From Enchytraeus crypticus (Eukaryota; Annelida; Clitellata; Enchytraeida; Enchytraeidae): a stretch of 64,000 nucleotides of DNA. The notes beneath the pieces are model-generated. The model was not told the DNA's origin, ran no database searches, and was given only the letters and a program-made list of their open reading frames with translations. A program made the position numbers and the translations under genes. This document shows positions 54,031-62,776 of this stretch, one piece after another. Positions within the stretch are counted from its first letter, which is position 1; each line of letters opens with the position of its first letter. Where the stretch lies: contig CAJHZI010000892.1 of the NCBI GenBank assembly GCA_905160935.1, positions 1-64,000 on the forward strand. Reading direction: 5' to 3'.

Positions 54031-54567
54031 AGCCTAATAAACATTTATTGATGTATTTAACAATCTAATATTAATTGTAACCTACTTATATCATTATTGG
54101 TAGAGATAGCGTACAGTGACTGCTATATAGTGTAGTATTACTATTTGCGCGTTGAATTGTTGTGTGAATATTGTTATACGCAGGCTTCCCTTGACTTTCA
54201 ATTCTACAAACACGCAATTATACCAAAACAAACACATAATCCAAACACATAAACCCGCAACTTTATGTAAAATAATTGATTTGAATATTTTAAAACAAAT
54301 TTGATAAACTAATATTAATTGAATAAAATTGAGATTAAATCTTGCATTCAAACCAATTTCACTGTGCATGAATAACCGTGACTATGTAATAATGTCATTT
54401 TTTATTGTTTTCTTACATTTTGCTTATAAATACGCTCAAATATCTGCTTCAAATATCAACGCATATGTTGCGTAAGTTATATGTGCTTAAATTTGTGCAC
54501 TCTTGCAAACCATGCCGTAAAATATGGGAACACGCAAACACATTATATTCACATACACAAATAAACC

Positions 54568-54569
<2 letters not shown>

Positions 54570-54620
<51 letters not shown>
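54570..54620. repeat. (AT)n microsatellite
   Basis: Pure (AT)n within the intron. Confidence 0.96.
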
Positions 54621-54623
<3 letters not shown>

Positions 54624-54731
54624 TATATGCCCATTCCGATAAATTCCCTTACAAATTATCACATACATACACATACATGCCCACATATATGCACACCTAC
54701 GTACACAAGTACTTGACAAACGCACATACAG

Positions 54732-54881
54732 CTACGGGTGCCAGTGTAAAGATGCTATAAATAGCCTGCATCTGTTGAACTCTGGGGAGATTGTTTATTA
54801 CGTTGGTGCTTACGTCATCATCTATGACTCACACAACCACATTCAGAGGCACTACAGGGACCACACTGGATGTATTTCCTG
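54732..54881 (+). CDS. DCX-EMAP-like, HELP motif exon
   Basis: Acceptor CATACAG ends at 54731, donor CCTG|GTTTGC lies at 54882. Entry completes the Val codon and exit is two bases into a codon. It encodes YGCQCKDAINSLHLLNSGEI, VYYVGAYVIIYDSHNHIQRH and YRDHTGCIS. This is the classical EMAP-family HELP/first-blade junction (…GEIVYFIAAVVVLYN…QRHYLGHTD). The HELP motif packs against the tandem atypical propeller (TAPE) fold that binds tubulin in EML proteins. It leaves the next exon needing phase 2 entry, which the next recognised exon does not supply. Confidence 0.9.
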
Positions 54882-55029
54882 GTTTGCATCTCTCTCATAG
54901 TCTAATAATACAGTTTTATACTATTTTATGAATAATGTTATTTTATAATAGTGAAGAAATTTATTATTTAAATAGTGGTAAATTTTTCGTTTGTCTTTAC
55001 AATATATAGACCTAAAATTTATAACTCCA

Positions 55030-55160
55030 TAATTTCATCATCATCATCCCAGTTTAAGGGTCCCAAATGTCTACGGCAAGTGCTCTATTTGAGCTAACAA
55101 TTTCTGAAGCCTGGGCTCCATAATACCGAATATACGGTACATCGCTAAAACTTCTAATTT
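55030..55160 (-). mobile_element. Possible LINE 3' tail (L2-like)
   Basis: CATCATCATCATCCCAGTTT followed by AAGGGTCCCAAATG mirrors the L2 end (AAACTGGGATTTAAG followed by a GAT repeat). Only the last about 30 bp are convincing. Confidence 0.35.
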
Positions 55161-55374
55161 ATTAGCAATTGCATAAATTGGATAGACCAATCTATTCGCA
55201 ACAGGTCATTAGCCGTAATATCAAACCATGCTTCATTTCTGTAATCAACAAATATAATAAAGAGTTACAATACTAATGCTTCAAAATGTATTTTCTAAAT
55301 CAAATAAATATAATTCTACCACAATACAATGTACAACAATATACTGAAATAAATTCAAACCATGCAAATACAGC

Positions 55375-56165
55375 TGGTCCCACACTTACCACCCGGCGGG
55401 GTCCCCATCCACCCCGGGGTGGTCCTATGAGGATGGCTTGGCCGTGTGGGATCCTACCACCTTTTCCCCGATAGGATGCTACCCCATCCCTGACACACCC
55501 TGCTCCCGGTTATCAAACCATTGTGGGAAAAGAGAACCGCAAGGGAATACGGTCCTAATGGAATCCCAGGGGCTCCCCAGGGGCTCCCCAGGGGCTCCCC
55601 AGGGGCTCCCCGCCCACCAGGGGCTCCCCGCCCACCAGGGGCTCCCCGCCCACCAGGGGCTCCCCGCCCACCAGGGGCTCCCCGCCCACCAGGGGCTCCC
55701 CGCCCACCAGGGGCTCCCCGCCCACCAGGGGCTCCCCGCCCACCAGGGGCTCCCCGCCCACCAGGGGCTCCCCGCCCACCAGGGGCTCCCCGCCCACCAG
55801 GGGCTCCCCGCCCACCAGGGTTCCCCGCCCACAGGGTTCCCCGCCCACCAGGGGCCCCCGCCCACCAGGGACCTCCGCCCATCAGGGGCGCCCCACCCTT
55901 TAGGGGAACCCCGCCCACCAGGGGAACACCGCCCACCAAGGTTACCCCCACCATCAGGGGTACCTCGCTCAGGGGCGCTCCCATCTGGGGAAACCCCGCC
56001 CCGCCATACCGTAATATTTCCCTAATTAGCGAGCCGAAGCTCGCACCGCCGACCAGGGACGAGACGCCTCGAGGTCAGCAGTCAAGCAGAGGAAGGATTG
56101 ACCGAGGTCAGTCCCTCCTCCACCGTAAGAGAGCCTTGCGGTCACTTGTTAACGTCTCAGTGAAC
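55375..56165. repeat. GC-rich minisatellite island (18-bp unit)
   Basis: Four 11-bp AGGGGCTCCCC units (55566-55612) pass into about 12 exact 18-bp units CCAGGGGCTCCCCGCCCA to about 55815, then decayed units to about 55990. It is surrounded by about 190 bp of GC-rich unique flank on each side, in an otherwise AT-rich window. All six frames are open in the core (GAPRPP, GGEPLV and WWAGSP repeats), so no protein is inferred. Each unit is partly self-complementary (GGGG...CCCC). Confidence 0.93.
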
Positions 56166-56695
56166 TGACGACGAGTACGACATGCACTGAGCAGCTGAGG
56201 CCTTTTATACTGAGGTGTAGAACCGGATTGTTAAACCGTTTACGCTCGGTAACCGCTCATTTGATCATTTGACCGCTCATTTACCGGTAACCGCTCATTT
56301 GATCTAACAACCAATTAAACTATGAATTAAATATGTGCGTGGTAATGGGCAGGTAATATGTAGAGGCAAGTAATAAATAAGTACGTAACGGGAAATAAGT
56401 AATCAAGTAGGTAAATGGGTAATAAGCAACAGGGAATAATAGAAAATTTGTTATATAGTATAAAAGTTCATATTATTATACAAGAATTGATTCTGTGTCG
56501 TTGACTGACTTTGATATTTGCAGTATAATATGCAGTGCAGTTATAATAAGCACTACTTAGCCGAAGTATTTATGCTTGATGAAAATACCTTTCTTTCCTG
56601 CTTTATTAATTGTCTTAGGTATAATACAATTCCTACATCACTGCTCCCAAACGTTAACGAAAACGATTGTATTACTTTGTAATAGTTTGGTTTAA

Positions 56696-56828
56696 AGAAG
56701 CTAATGTTGACGTTAGTTTCCTCACTCGAAAGCAATGTCAGTGTCAGCGACGGCGAGCCCAGGATTTGAAATCCGCACATACTGATCCGCGGTCGAATAA
56801 CTTACCGACATCGCCACTGACTCCAGCC
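56696..56828 (-). mobile_element. SINE-A copy
   Basis: GCTAATGTTGACGTTAGTTT, CGAAAGCAATGTCAGTGTCA, GGATTTGAAATCCGCACATA, GATCCGCGGTCGAATAACTT, GCCACTGACTCCAGCC. Confidence 0.88.
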
Positions 56829-56899
56829 TATAACTCCAACATCTCAGTCATGTGGGCTTGTAATCAGTCATTTGCACGTAGTGCTTGTAGAGGGTTAGA

Positions 56900-57150
56900 G
56901 GTTTAGGATGTCTCAATAGCGTAGGGGTAACGTCATGAAGTTTTAAATAAGAGATCCTGAGCTGAGGGGAATTGAACTCTCGCGGGTTCGAATCTCAGCC
57001 GCTCTGATCTTAGAGTAAAATCTCGGATATTCACTTGACTGGTTATACGAAAAATGGTCTAATTTGCCTAACGGTTTAAACATGTGGTATTAAAAGTGAT
57101 AGATATCAACACAGTTGATCATTTCACTATATTGCGTGTTTACGTTTTAC
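56900..57150 (+). mobile_element. SINE-B, most complete copy
   Basis: AATAGCGTAGGGGTAACGTC (A-box), ATGAAGTTTTAAATAAGAGA, TTGAACTCTCGCGGGTTCGA (B-box GGTTCGAATCTC), CTTAGAGTAAAATCTCGGAT, TGGTTATACGAAAAATGGTC, GCCTAACGGTTTAAACATGT, GATATCAACACAGTTGATCA and TTTCACTATATTGCGTGTTT. About 250 bp. Confidence 0.9.
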
Positions 57151-57236
57151 TTTTTATCGAGATAAACCTGAAAGCTAATGAGGTAAGCATGGAAGCTAAC
57201 GAGATAAACATGGAAGCTCATATCTCTGTGTCGTAG

Positions 57237-57338
57237 GCTCAGGTTCGAGTCTGGGACGCCTCCACCCTGCGGACATTGGCTGTACTGGGTGGAAACAACT
57301 TACGCTTCCTGGTCACCGCAGTGGCCTTCTCTGACTCG
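57237..57338 (+). CDS. DCX-EMAP-like, propeller exon
   Basis: Acceptor TCGTAG ends at 57236, donor TCG|GTAAAT lies at 57339; 34 codons, phase 0 at exit. AQVRVWDASTLRTLAVLGGN then NLRFLVTAVAFSDS matches the EMAP-family PHVRVWDSxxL...V..L.FS strand pattern at the end of the first WD blade and start of the second. The VRVWD is the WD signature. Confidence 0.9.
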
Positions 57339-58079
57339 GTAAATTTACCTGAGTTAAACCTTCAATCAATCAATTAACTTGATCGATCAATGGGTAAATC
57401 AATCATAAATCTTCTCAGCGTTCCCGTTAACTATCGTGTGGTGCAGAATGAATGAAAGAGTTCGGCGTCAAGGGACATTCGGGTTGACCGGATGTCATAA
57501 AGTCATGAATTGTAAGAGACCTATCAGTGTAGTGAAAAAGTAACGATACTTACCACATTGCTCGCCACTGAGTTGGTCGCCTTCTTACGGACACATTCAG
57601 TTTTATTTATCTACATACGCAGTAAGAGTGCTTTTAGGCATGTTCTGTCAGAAACTCGTCAAATCGTCTGCTCAAATAACTTCAACTATGAAACGTTGAC
57701 GTATTGCCACTATGCTGCTACTCACACTGCTTTCTTCTTGGTTAATATTCTGAAATCTTTAACCACAGAGAAAATATGTTAAATACCCGAGAGTATATAG
57801 TATATGATAAAATAGAATGATTAGATTTACCAGGTTTTATATTCATTTATTTGATTGAATTATTAATCGATTGATTTATTCGTTAATCGATTAGTTGATT
57901 GATTAATTGATGGTTTGATTGATAAATTGATTGATTGAATAATTGATAGATTGATTGATTAATTTATTGATTGCTTAATCGATTATTTGATTGATTAATT
58001 GATTGATTAATTGATTGATTGATTAATTAATTGAATGAGAGTAAATGTTTGATTGATTGATTGATTGATTGATCTAAAG
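57339..58079 (+). other. DCX-EMAP intron ending in a TTGA array
   Basis: AATCAATCAATT words lie just after the donor (57358-57415). A TTGATTGATTAA-rich array (57850-58072) runs up to the acceptor. The open frame 57558-57782 is not recognised. Confidence 0.8.
57850..58072 (+). repeat. TTGA/TTAA tetranucleotide array before an exon
   Basis: TTGATTGATTAATTGATTGA-type repeat with drift, pure near 58048-58072. It stops 7 bp before the exon at 58080. Confidence 0.92.
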
Positions 58080-58187
58080 AGTGGTGATCATGGCAGAGGG
58101 AGCTTGCTACTGGCTGTCGATGAGGCAGAGATCTTTACTCTCACAGTCTGGAAGTGGCGCGACTGTCAGTTGATTGCGACCATCCAG
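58080..58187 (+). CDS. DCX-EMAP-like, propeller exon
   Basis: 36 codons, phase 0: SGDHGRGSLLLAVDEAEIFT then LTVWKWRDCQLIATIQ. It matches EMAP-family ...LC.IDDSNEHMLTVWDWQ...IAEIK. The donor is CAG|GTGTCT. The acceptor is weak (CTAAAG at 58074-58079, no pyrimidine tract, only a TTGA array), so the start is fixed by phase with the preceding exon rather than by signal strength. Confidence 0.87.
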
Positions 58188-58407
58188 GTGTCTACCCTTG
58201 TCTGTCTCCCTACCTCTGTTTGTATGTCTGTATAGTAGTGTACCTGTCTGTCTATCTACCTCTGTGTGTATGTCTGTGTAGTTGAGTAACTGTCTGTTTA
58301 CCTGCCGCTATTTTTGTGTCTGTGTAGTTGTAACTGTCTATCTTTATACTTTTGTATCTCTATATTTGCTTATTAATGTCATTATTAATATTTTTATATT
58401 TACTTCG

Positions 58408-58545
58408 CCACTGGCTGGAGCCAGTGGCGAAGTCGGTAAGATACTCGACCGCGGATCAGTTGATTCGGCTTCAAATCCTGGGCTCGCCCGTCACTGACAT
58501 CGCTTTCGAGTGAGGAAACTGACGTTAACCTTCGCTTTACTAGCT
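58408..58545 (+). mobile_element. SINE-A, reference copy
   Basis: GGCTGGAGCCAGTGGCGAAG, TCGGTAAGATACTCGACCGC, GGATCAGTTGATTCGGCTTC, AAATCCTGGGCTCGCCCGTC, ACTGACATCGCTTTCGAGTG, AGGAAACTGACGTTAACCTT. Preceded by a short duplicated CCACTGGCTGGAG. Confidence 0.9.
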
Positions 58546-58612
58546 TTTTATTTGTCTATATGCGTATCTCTCTCTCTCACTCTATCTGTCGCTCTTTCTT
58601 TCTCTCTCTCTC

Positions 58613-58643
<31 letters not shown>

Positions 58644-59654
58644 GTAGCTGTCTATTTACTTCTCTGCCTCTATGTAACCCACAATATCACGGGGGTTGTA
58701 ATAAGTGCGGCTTTCAAAGTATCTACAGGACGGTCAATTACTCTTTTGCTTCATTGAGTTCAGAACTACTAATAGTCTAATGTCGAAAGTCATCTAAAGG
58801 TTTTGAATATGATTTTAATTTAATAACTTCAAACGCGGCTCCACCCTCATTGTCATTTAGTCTAAAAACAGGAGACTGTCAAGTACTGTAAAGGTTATTA
58901 TATTTGACGTCGCCTTTTAGTATCTCTCGGCAATTTGTTCACAATGCGATTACGTCTACACATCGAAAGCAATTCTAGGATTTTTTGTCTTTTTGCAGAA
59001 CGCATCGATTCAAGACGAAACAATATATAATAAAATACAAATTCGCTAATCCATATCGGTACTGAGTGTTATTTAAGAAACTCTTTTGAAGTCGACACTA
59101 TTGATGTTTTATATAAAGTACCTGTGGGTCTGCTGGGAAAATTAAATCAATGCATCGGCTCGTGAACCGACTATGCAACGTGGATGTCTATTTAAAGACA
59201 AAGCACTTGTTTTACACGAGAAAAACAGTACATTCTAAATTTAATATTGACAGATTCAACAATTGTGTTAGGCTTCAGTTAGTAATATCAGCATTAGGAC
59301 CACTTTTCTGGAAAACGTGTTTTAGAGAAATAAAAATCTTACTTGAAAAGAACTAGTGAAGATTGTTTTAGTTACTTTCTAAAGATCAATCAACTTAGTT
59401 ATTGAAATAAATCTGAAGTAGATGAGTTCATGCGAGAAAAAATGTGGCAAGTGGTAAGTGTCTAAAATGCGCAGTTGATAAGTGTCTAAAATGTGTCAGT
59501 TAATAAGTGTCTAAAACGTGGCAGCTGATAAACCTAACATGTCGCAAATAATACGTCTAAATTGTTAGAATTGCTACACTAGTGACTCGATACTTACGCT
59601 AAATTCTCATTGCATTATTGTGTGTACTCCGTTCATTATGAAGAAAAGTAGTTG

Positions 59655-59850
59655 CGTCTCTTTTATTTGATACACTGTATATATCTCATTGTTTCAACAG
59701 ACGTAGTACACTTTTATTTGATCCATTATGTAGATCTCATTTTTCAACAGACGTAATACACTTTTATTTGATCTTTTATGTAGATCGCGTTGCTTCAACA
59801 GATATAGTACACTTTTATTTGATCTTTTATGTAGATCTCATTTTTTCAAC
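59655..59850 (+). repeat. 58-bp imperfect tandem repeat
   Basis: CTTTTATTTGATCTTTTATG, TAGATCTCATTTTTTCAACA and GACGTAGTACA recur about 3.5 times. Confidence 0.85.
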
Positions 59851-60509
59851 CAATTTATACACTGCTTGCCGAACAATTTCTAGAACAATAGAGAAAATAG
59901 AAAGCACATAATGTTAAAGGAGTTTCAACTAGGAATACGAAGTGCAAATAATTTTTCTCTCCGCTATAGCTCTAGCATCAGAATCTATTGATATTCAATA
60001 TTAGAAGATTTATACAGCACTGTGCAAAGTAGACCTGATTCCCATGAAGCATTTGATGGTTGAAACGTTCATTATTCATACCAATTGCTGTTTAACAATA
60101 TAAGATAACTTCTTATGCTTTAATAACTTTCTTTGTAAATAGCAGAAAAGTAATTCAAATTAAACCACAAATTTGTTGAGGGAGTGTGCGAGGGGAAGAA
60201 AGGAATTATACTAAATTTTATGAGCTCTTAAAATCTCACTCCATTCGTTTACTAATCTAAAAATATAATTCGTTTTCTTTTAAAATAGAAAAAATATTTA
60301 TTTCTGAAAGCTTTTCCAGGTATACTTACCAAACATGTTAAGTTTTCGAATGGCCCTTTGCGAACGATAGATTTTTTGATTATTGAAGAAATAAGTTAAT
60401 AACTTATTTTAAAATAACAGTTCCATGGTATTAATTTAGGATTTAGCCTCCTAAGTTAAAGCATGATAAATACAGGTATGTCGATTCCCTATGATAAACT
60501 GATCTCGTT

Positions 60510-60812
60510 TTGACTGATTTATTGAGGAATTGATGAACTGATTGAGGAATTGATGAATTGATCAAGGAATTGGTTGATGGACTGATTGATCGACTGACTG
60601 GTTCACTGAAGGATTGATTGCTTGTTTAATTGATTGCTTGATTGTTTAATAGATTGACTGATTGATTGTTAATTAATTTATTTATTTATTGTTTAATTGA
60701 TTGATTATTTGATTGATTGTTCAATAGCTGGATTAATTAATTAATTTTGTTATTTATTTATTGACTGATTGCTCAATTGATTGATTGTTTAATTGATTCA
60801 TTGATTGATTGA
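60510..60812 (+). repeat. TTGATTGA array before an exon
   Basis: A degenerate TTGA tetranucleotide array with TTAATTAATTTATTTATTG interruptions, ending in TTGATTGATTGA 6 bp from the exon acceptor at 60818. Confidence 0.9.
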
Positions 60813-60818
60813 CAACAG

Positions 60819-60980
60819 ATGTCACGTGACACAGTTGTAGGAGCGCAGTTTCATCCCCATGATCATCGCCTGATAGTGACGCACGGCTCATCTCGGCTCA
60901 CATTCTACAGACTCTACTGGGACCCGAGGCTCTATCATTATGGACGTCTCGTTATGGATGAGTCCAGTGGGATATTCCAG
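60819..60980 (+). CDS. DCX-EMAP-like, propeller exon
   Basis: 54 codons, phase 0 in and out: acceptor GACAACAG, donor CAG|GTAGAT. MSRDTVVGAQFHPHDHRLIV, THGSSRLTFYRLYWDPRLYH and YGRLVMDESSGIFQ match EMAP-family ...V.AVEFHPTD...IITCGKSHIFFW.... In the family the C-terminal YGRL...SGIFQ corresponds to the GKQGIFGK turn. The ATG at the exon start is internal Met, not an initiator. A SINE-D copy begins about 4 bp after the donor. Confidence 0.9.
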
Positions 60981-60983
60981 GTA

Positions 60984-61130
60984 GATTTTCTCTTGTGGTC
61001 TCTGTGTACTCAGTCGTCATCGTGTGATGCTTTGGCGCCTGTTTGTGTTGTGTCTGAAAGAGACGTCCCTGACATTGCCTTATGGCGAGGAATCGGACGT
61101 TAAATTCTTATTGATTGATTGCTTGATTGA
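60984..61130 (+). mobile_element. SINE-D copy abutting an exon donor
   Basis: GATTTTCTCTTGTGGTCTCT, GTGTACTCAGTCGTCATCGT, GCTTTGGCGCCTGTTTGTGT, AGACGTCCCTGACATTGCCT, GCGAGGAATCGGACGTTAAA, TTCTTATTGATTGATTGCTT. The first about 40 bp of the 15712 copy are missing here. Confidence 0.88.
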
Positions 61131-61338
61131 AAATCAGTGGCGTATCCAGGGTGAGGGCAAGGGGACCACGGCCCTGGCGATCATACTCAATCATTTCATT
61201 CATGCTAATAAAACGATTGCATGATTTTATGAAAGGCCGTGATAAAATTTTCTGCATCCCCCGAAAAGAATTTCAGGATCCGCCCCTGAATAAATTCACT
61301 AACAAATATAGCTAAATCAATTTAAAAGTAGCTTTGTC

Positions 61339-61339
<1 letters not shown>

Positions 61340-61420
<81 letters not shown>
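61340..61420. repeat. (CT)n joined to (AT)n
   Basis: (CT)n at 61340-61380 passing directly into (AT)n at 61381-61420. A compound microsatellite inside the intron. Confidence 0.97.
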
Positions 61421-61423
<3 letters not shown>

Positions 61424-61943
61424 TATTATTGATAGATGAATATTGGATTTGAACCTAGAACAGATTGATCCCAAGTTGATCCTAATTAATTAACAGAAAA
61501 TTAATTTTCTTAAATTAATTTGAACAATAGCATTTTGAAGTTACTTTTATTAGCGAAATTTAATTTGAATTTAAAATTAATACTTGATAGAGTCACAGTT
61601 ATAGATAAAATCAAAATTAAATTATTTACTTTTTGTATTAGCTATGCGCTTAATCATAACATGATAGAATAGTTTTACATGTTTTTAAGTTAGTTAAGTT
61701 TGTTTTTATTTATTATCATTATTAAAAGTCATTATTAGTATCATATATTTGATTAATATCACATTAAATGACAAAATAATTGTATTTTAGTTAAAATTAA
61801 CTAGTGGTTTTTTAAAGAAAGTAGCTATTTCAGGTTTTTATTGACAGGTTAGTGCAAGTTTTCCAAAAAATCGTGAAATATTTTCACTAAAACATTTTAA
61901 AGGCTACATCTTAACTGCCTATTATATTTTTCATTTATTGCAG
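61421..61943 (+). other. DCX-EMAP intron, 3' part
   Basis: AT-rich intron ending in TTTATTGCAG. Nothing else was recognised. Confidence 0.7.
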
Positions 61944-62105
61944 TCACAGTCGATGCCGATGTTGGTAACGTCTCTGACATTTAGCCCCTATGGCGACGTC
62001 ATCGCGGGAGATTCGAATGGGAACATCACACTGTGGAGTCACGATGGAAGCGGTGGGTTTATTCTCAATCAGGAGATTTCTGATCAACTGCATGGGGCTC
62101 ATGAG
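61944..62105 (+). CDS. DCX-EMAP-like, propeller exon
   Basis: 54 codons, phase 0 in and out: acceptor TTATTGCAG, donor GAG|GTATAA. SQSMPMLVTSLTFSPYGDVI, AGDSNGNITLWSHDGSGGFI and LNQEISDQLHGAHE match EMAP-family ...VQCLAFLGNGDVLTGDSGGVMLIW...INRQIKAHDG. The GDSNGNITLW strand and the GAHE loop are the best anchors. Confidence 0.93.
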
Positions 62106-62523
62106 GTATAATAAAATACTGACACCTATGTAATATTATTATAGAATTATAAAAACTAGAATACTATCGTTTGTAATCAATAACCTGTTGAATAGTTTTA
62201 CATTTAAACTTTTGAATTCGTTAATAGAAGAGAGAGGACCGTAAGGTCATGAGCTTATGAGCCTCAGATCTGCCTCATATCTTTCATTCATCTCGATCAG
62301 TTGGTTCCTTGTAGACTTCGCTCTCTGTCCTCTCTCTCTCTCTCTATCTCTCTTAGTGGACCTATTGGCAGGTCCATGGTATATAACGCCATGATATACC
62401 ATACTATTCCCGAGAGAGAGAGATGCTTTGATATGCTTTGCTCCTTCCTCTGTATTATGATTGCTTCTTGTATTTCAATAGATTGAAAAGTCTACGTTGA
62501 GAGAATTGTTAATTTTCTTTCAG
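62106..62523 (+). other. DCX-EMAP intron with a LINE tail
   Basis: Contains the LINE L1 3' end at 62325-62400. The acceptor is TTTCTTTCAG. Confidence 0.8.
62325..62400 (-). mobile_element. LINE 'L1' extreme 3' end
   Basis: A CT run, then TTAGTGGACCTATTGGCAGG and TCCATGGTATATAACGCC. It matches the minus-strand tail at 2016-2055. Only about 75 bp, the shortest copy here. Confidence 0.8.
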
Positions 62524-62667
62524 AAATATCTCTTTCGTTGTTTAACTGTTCAGCAGTCGATTTTGTCGCTTTGCCTAACTGAGAATGGAACCTTGATCTC
62601 TGGTGGTGGAAGTCAAATACGCTACTGGGATGTCTATAAAAATTACGATCTAATCAGCACAAAAATG
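62524..62667 (+). CDS. DCX-EMAP-like, propeller exon (gene continues beyond the window)
   Basis: 48 codons, phase 0 in and out: acceptor TTTCAG, donor ATG|GTGAGT. KYLFRCLTVQQSILSLCLTE, NGTLISGGGSQIRYWDVYKN and YDLISTKM match EMAP-family ...SVFTLCQMRNGMLLTGGGKDRKIILWD.... The family needs about a dozen blades, so roughly half of the propeller lies right of the window. Confidence 0.92.
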
Positions 62668-62776
62668 GTGAGTCGTCTATTTGCATAAATTTCACCTACA
62701 CCTCGTCATCTCGAGCTCTACAGTAAAATTTAGTCGACGCCTGTTTCGCAATTGAACAGAAGTTGTAATCGAGATA

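Larger units (their letters stand above)
52894..54731 (+). other. DCX-EMAP intron
   Basis: About 1.8 kb, T-rich. AATC/GATC words lie at 52922-52995. Repeat E is at 53825-53880. A SINE-like tail (TTCAAATTCCTTGCTCTCCC, GATACGAAACTGACGCTAAA) lies at 53930-54030. An (AT)n array is at 54570-54620. No exon was seen inside. Confidence 0.7.
54882..57236 (+). other. DCX-EMAP intron(s); one short exon probably unrecognised
   Basis: Holds a possible LINE tail (55030-55160), a GC-rich minisatellite (55380-56160), SINE-A (56696-56828) and SINE-B (56900-57150). The flanking exons have incompatible phases (2 out, 0 in) and lack the CLAxHPxG...TGQ segment of EMAP proteins. An exon of roughly 60-110 nt is therefore expected here. 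I did not find it. Confidence 0.7.
58188..60818 (+). other. DCX-EMAP intron, 2.6 kb
   Basis: Contains TCTGTCTG-type repeats (58197-58340), SINE-A (58408-58545), (CT)n (58590-58645), a short TAAGTGTCTAAAATG repeat (59450-59530), a CTTTTATTTGATC repeat (59660-59850) and a TTGA array at the 3' end. No exon was seen. Confidence 0.75.

Noticed and set aside
55438-56168. Long Pro/Gly/Ala-rich open frames on both strands
   Set aside because: The 18-bp GC-rich repeat keeps all frames open; overlapping frames on both strands cannot all be genes and none has flanking coding signature.
61024-61315. Continuation of the open frame past the 60980 exon
   Set aside because: The frame beyond the donor is SINE-D sequence; the phase-matching exon begins at 61944.
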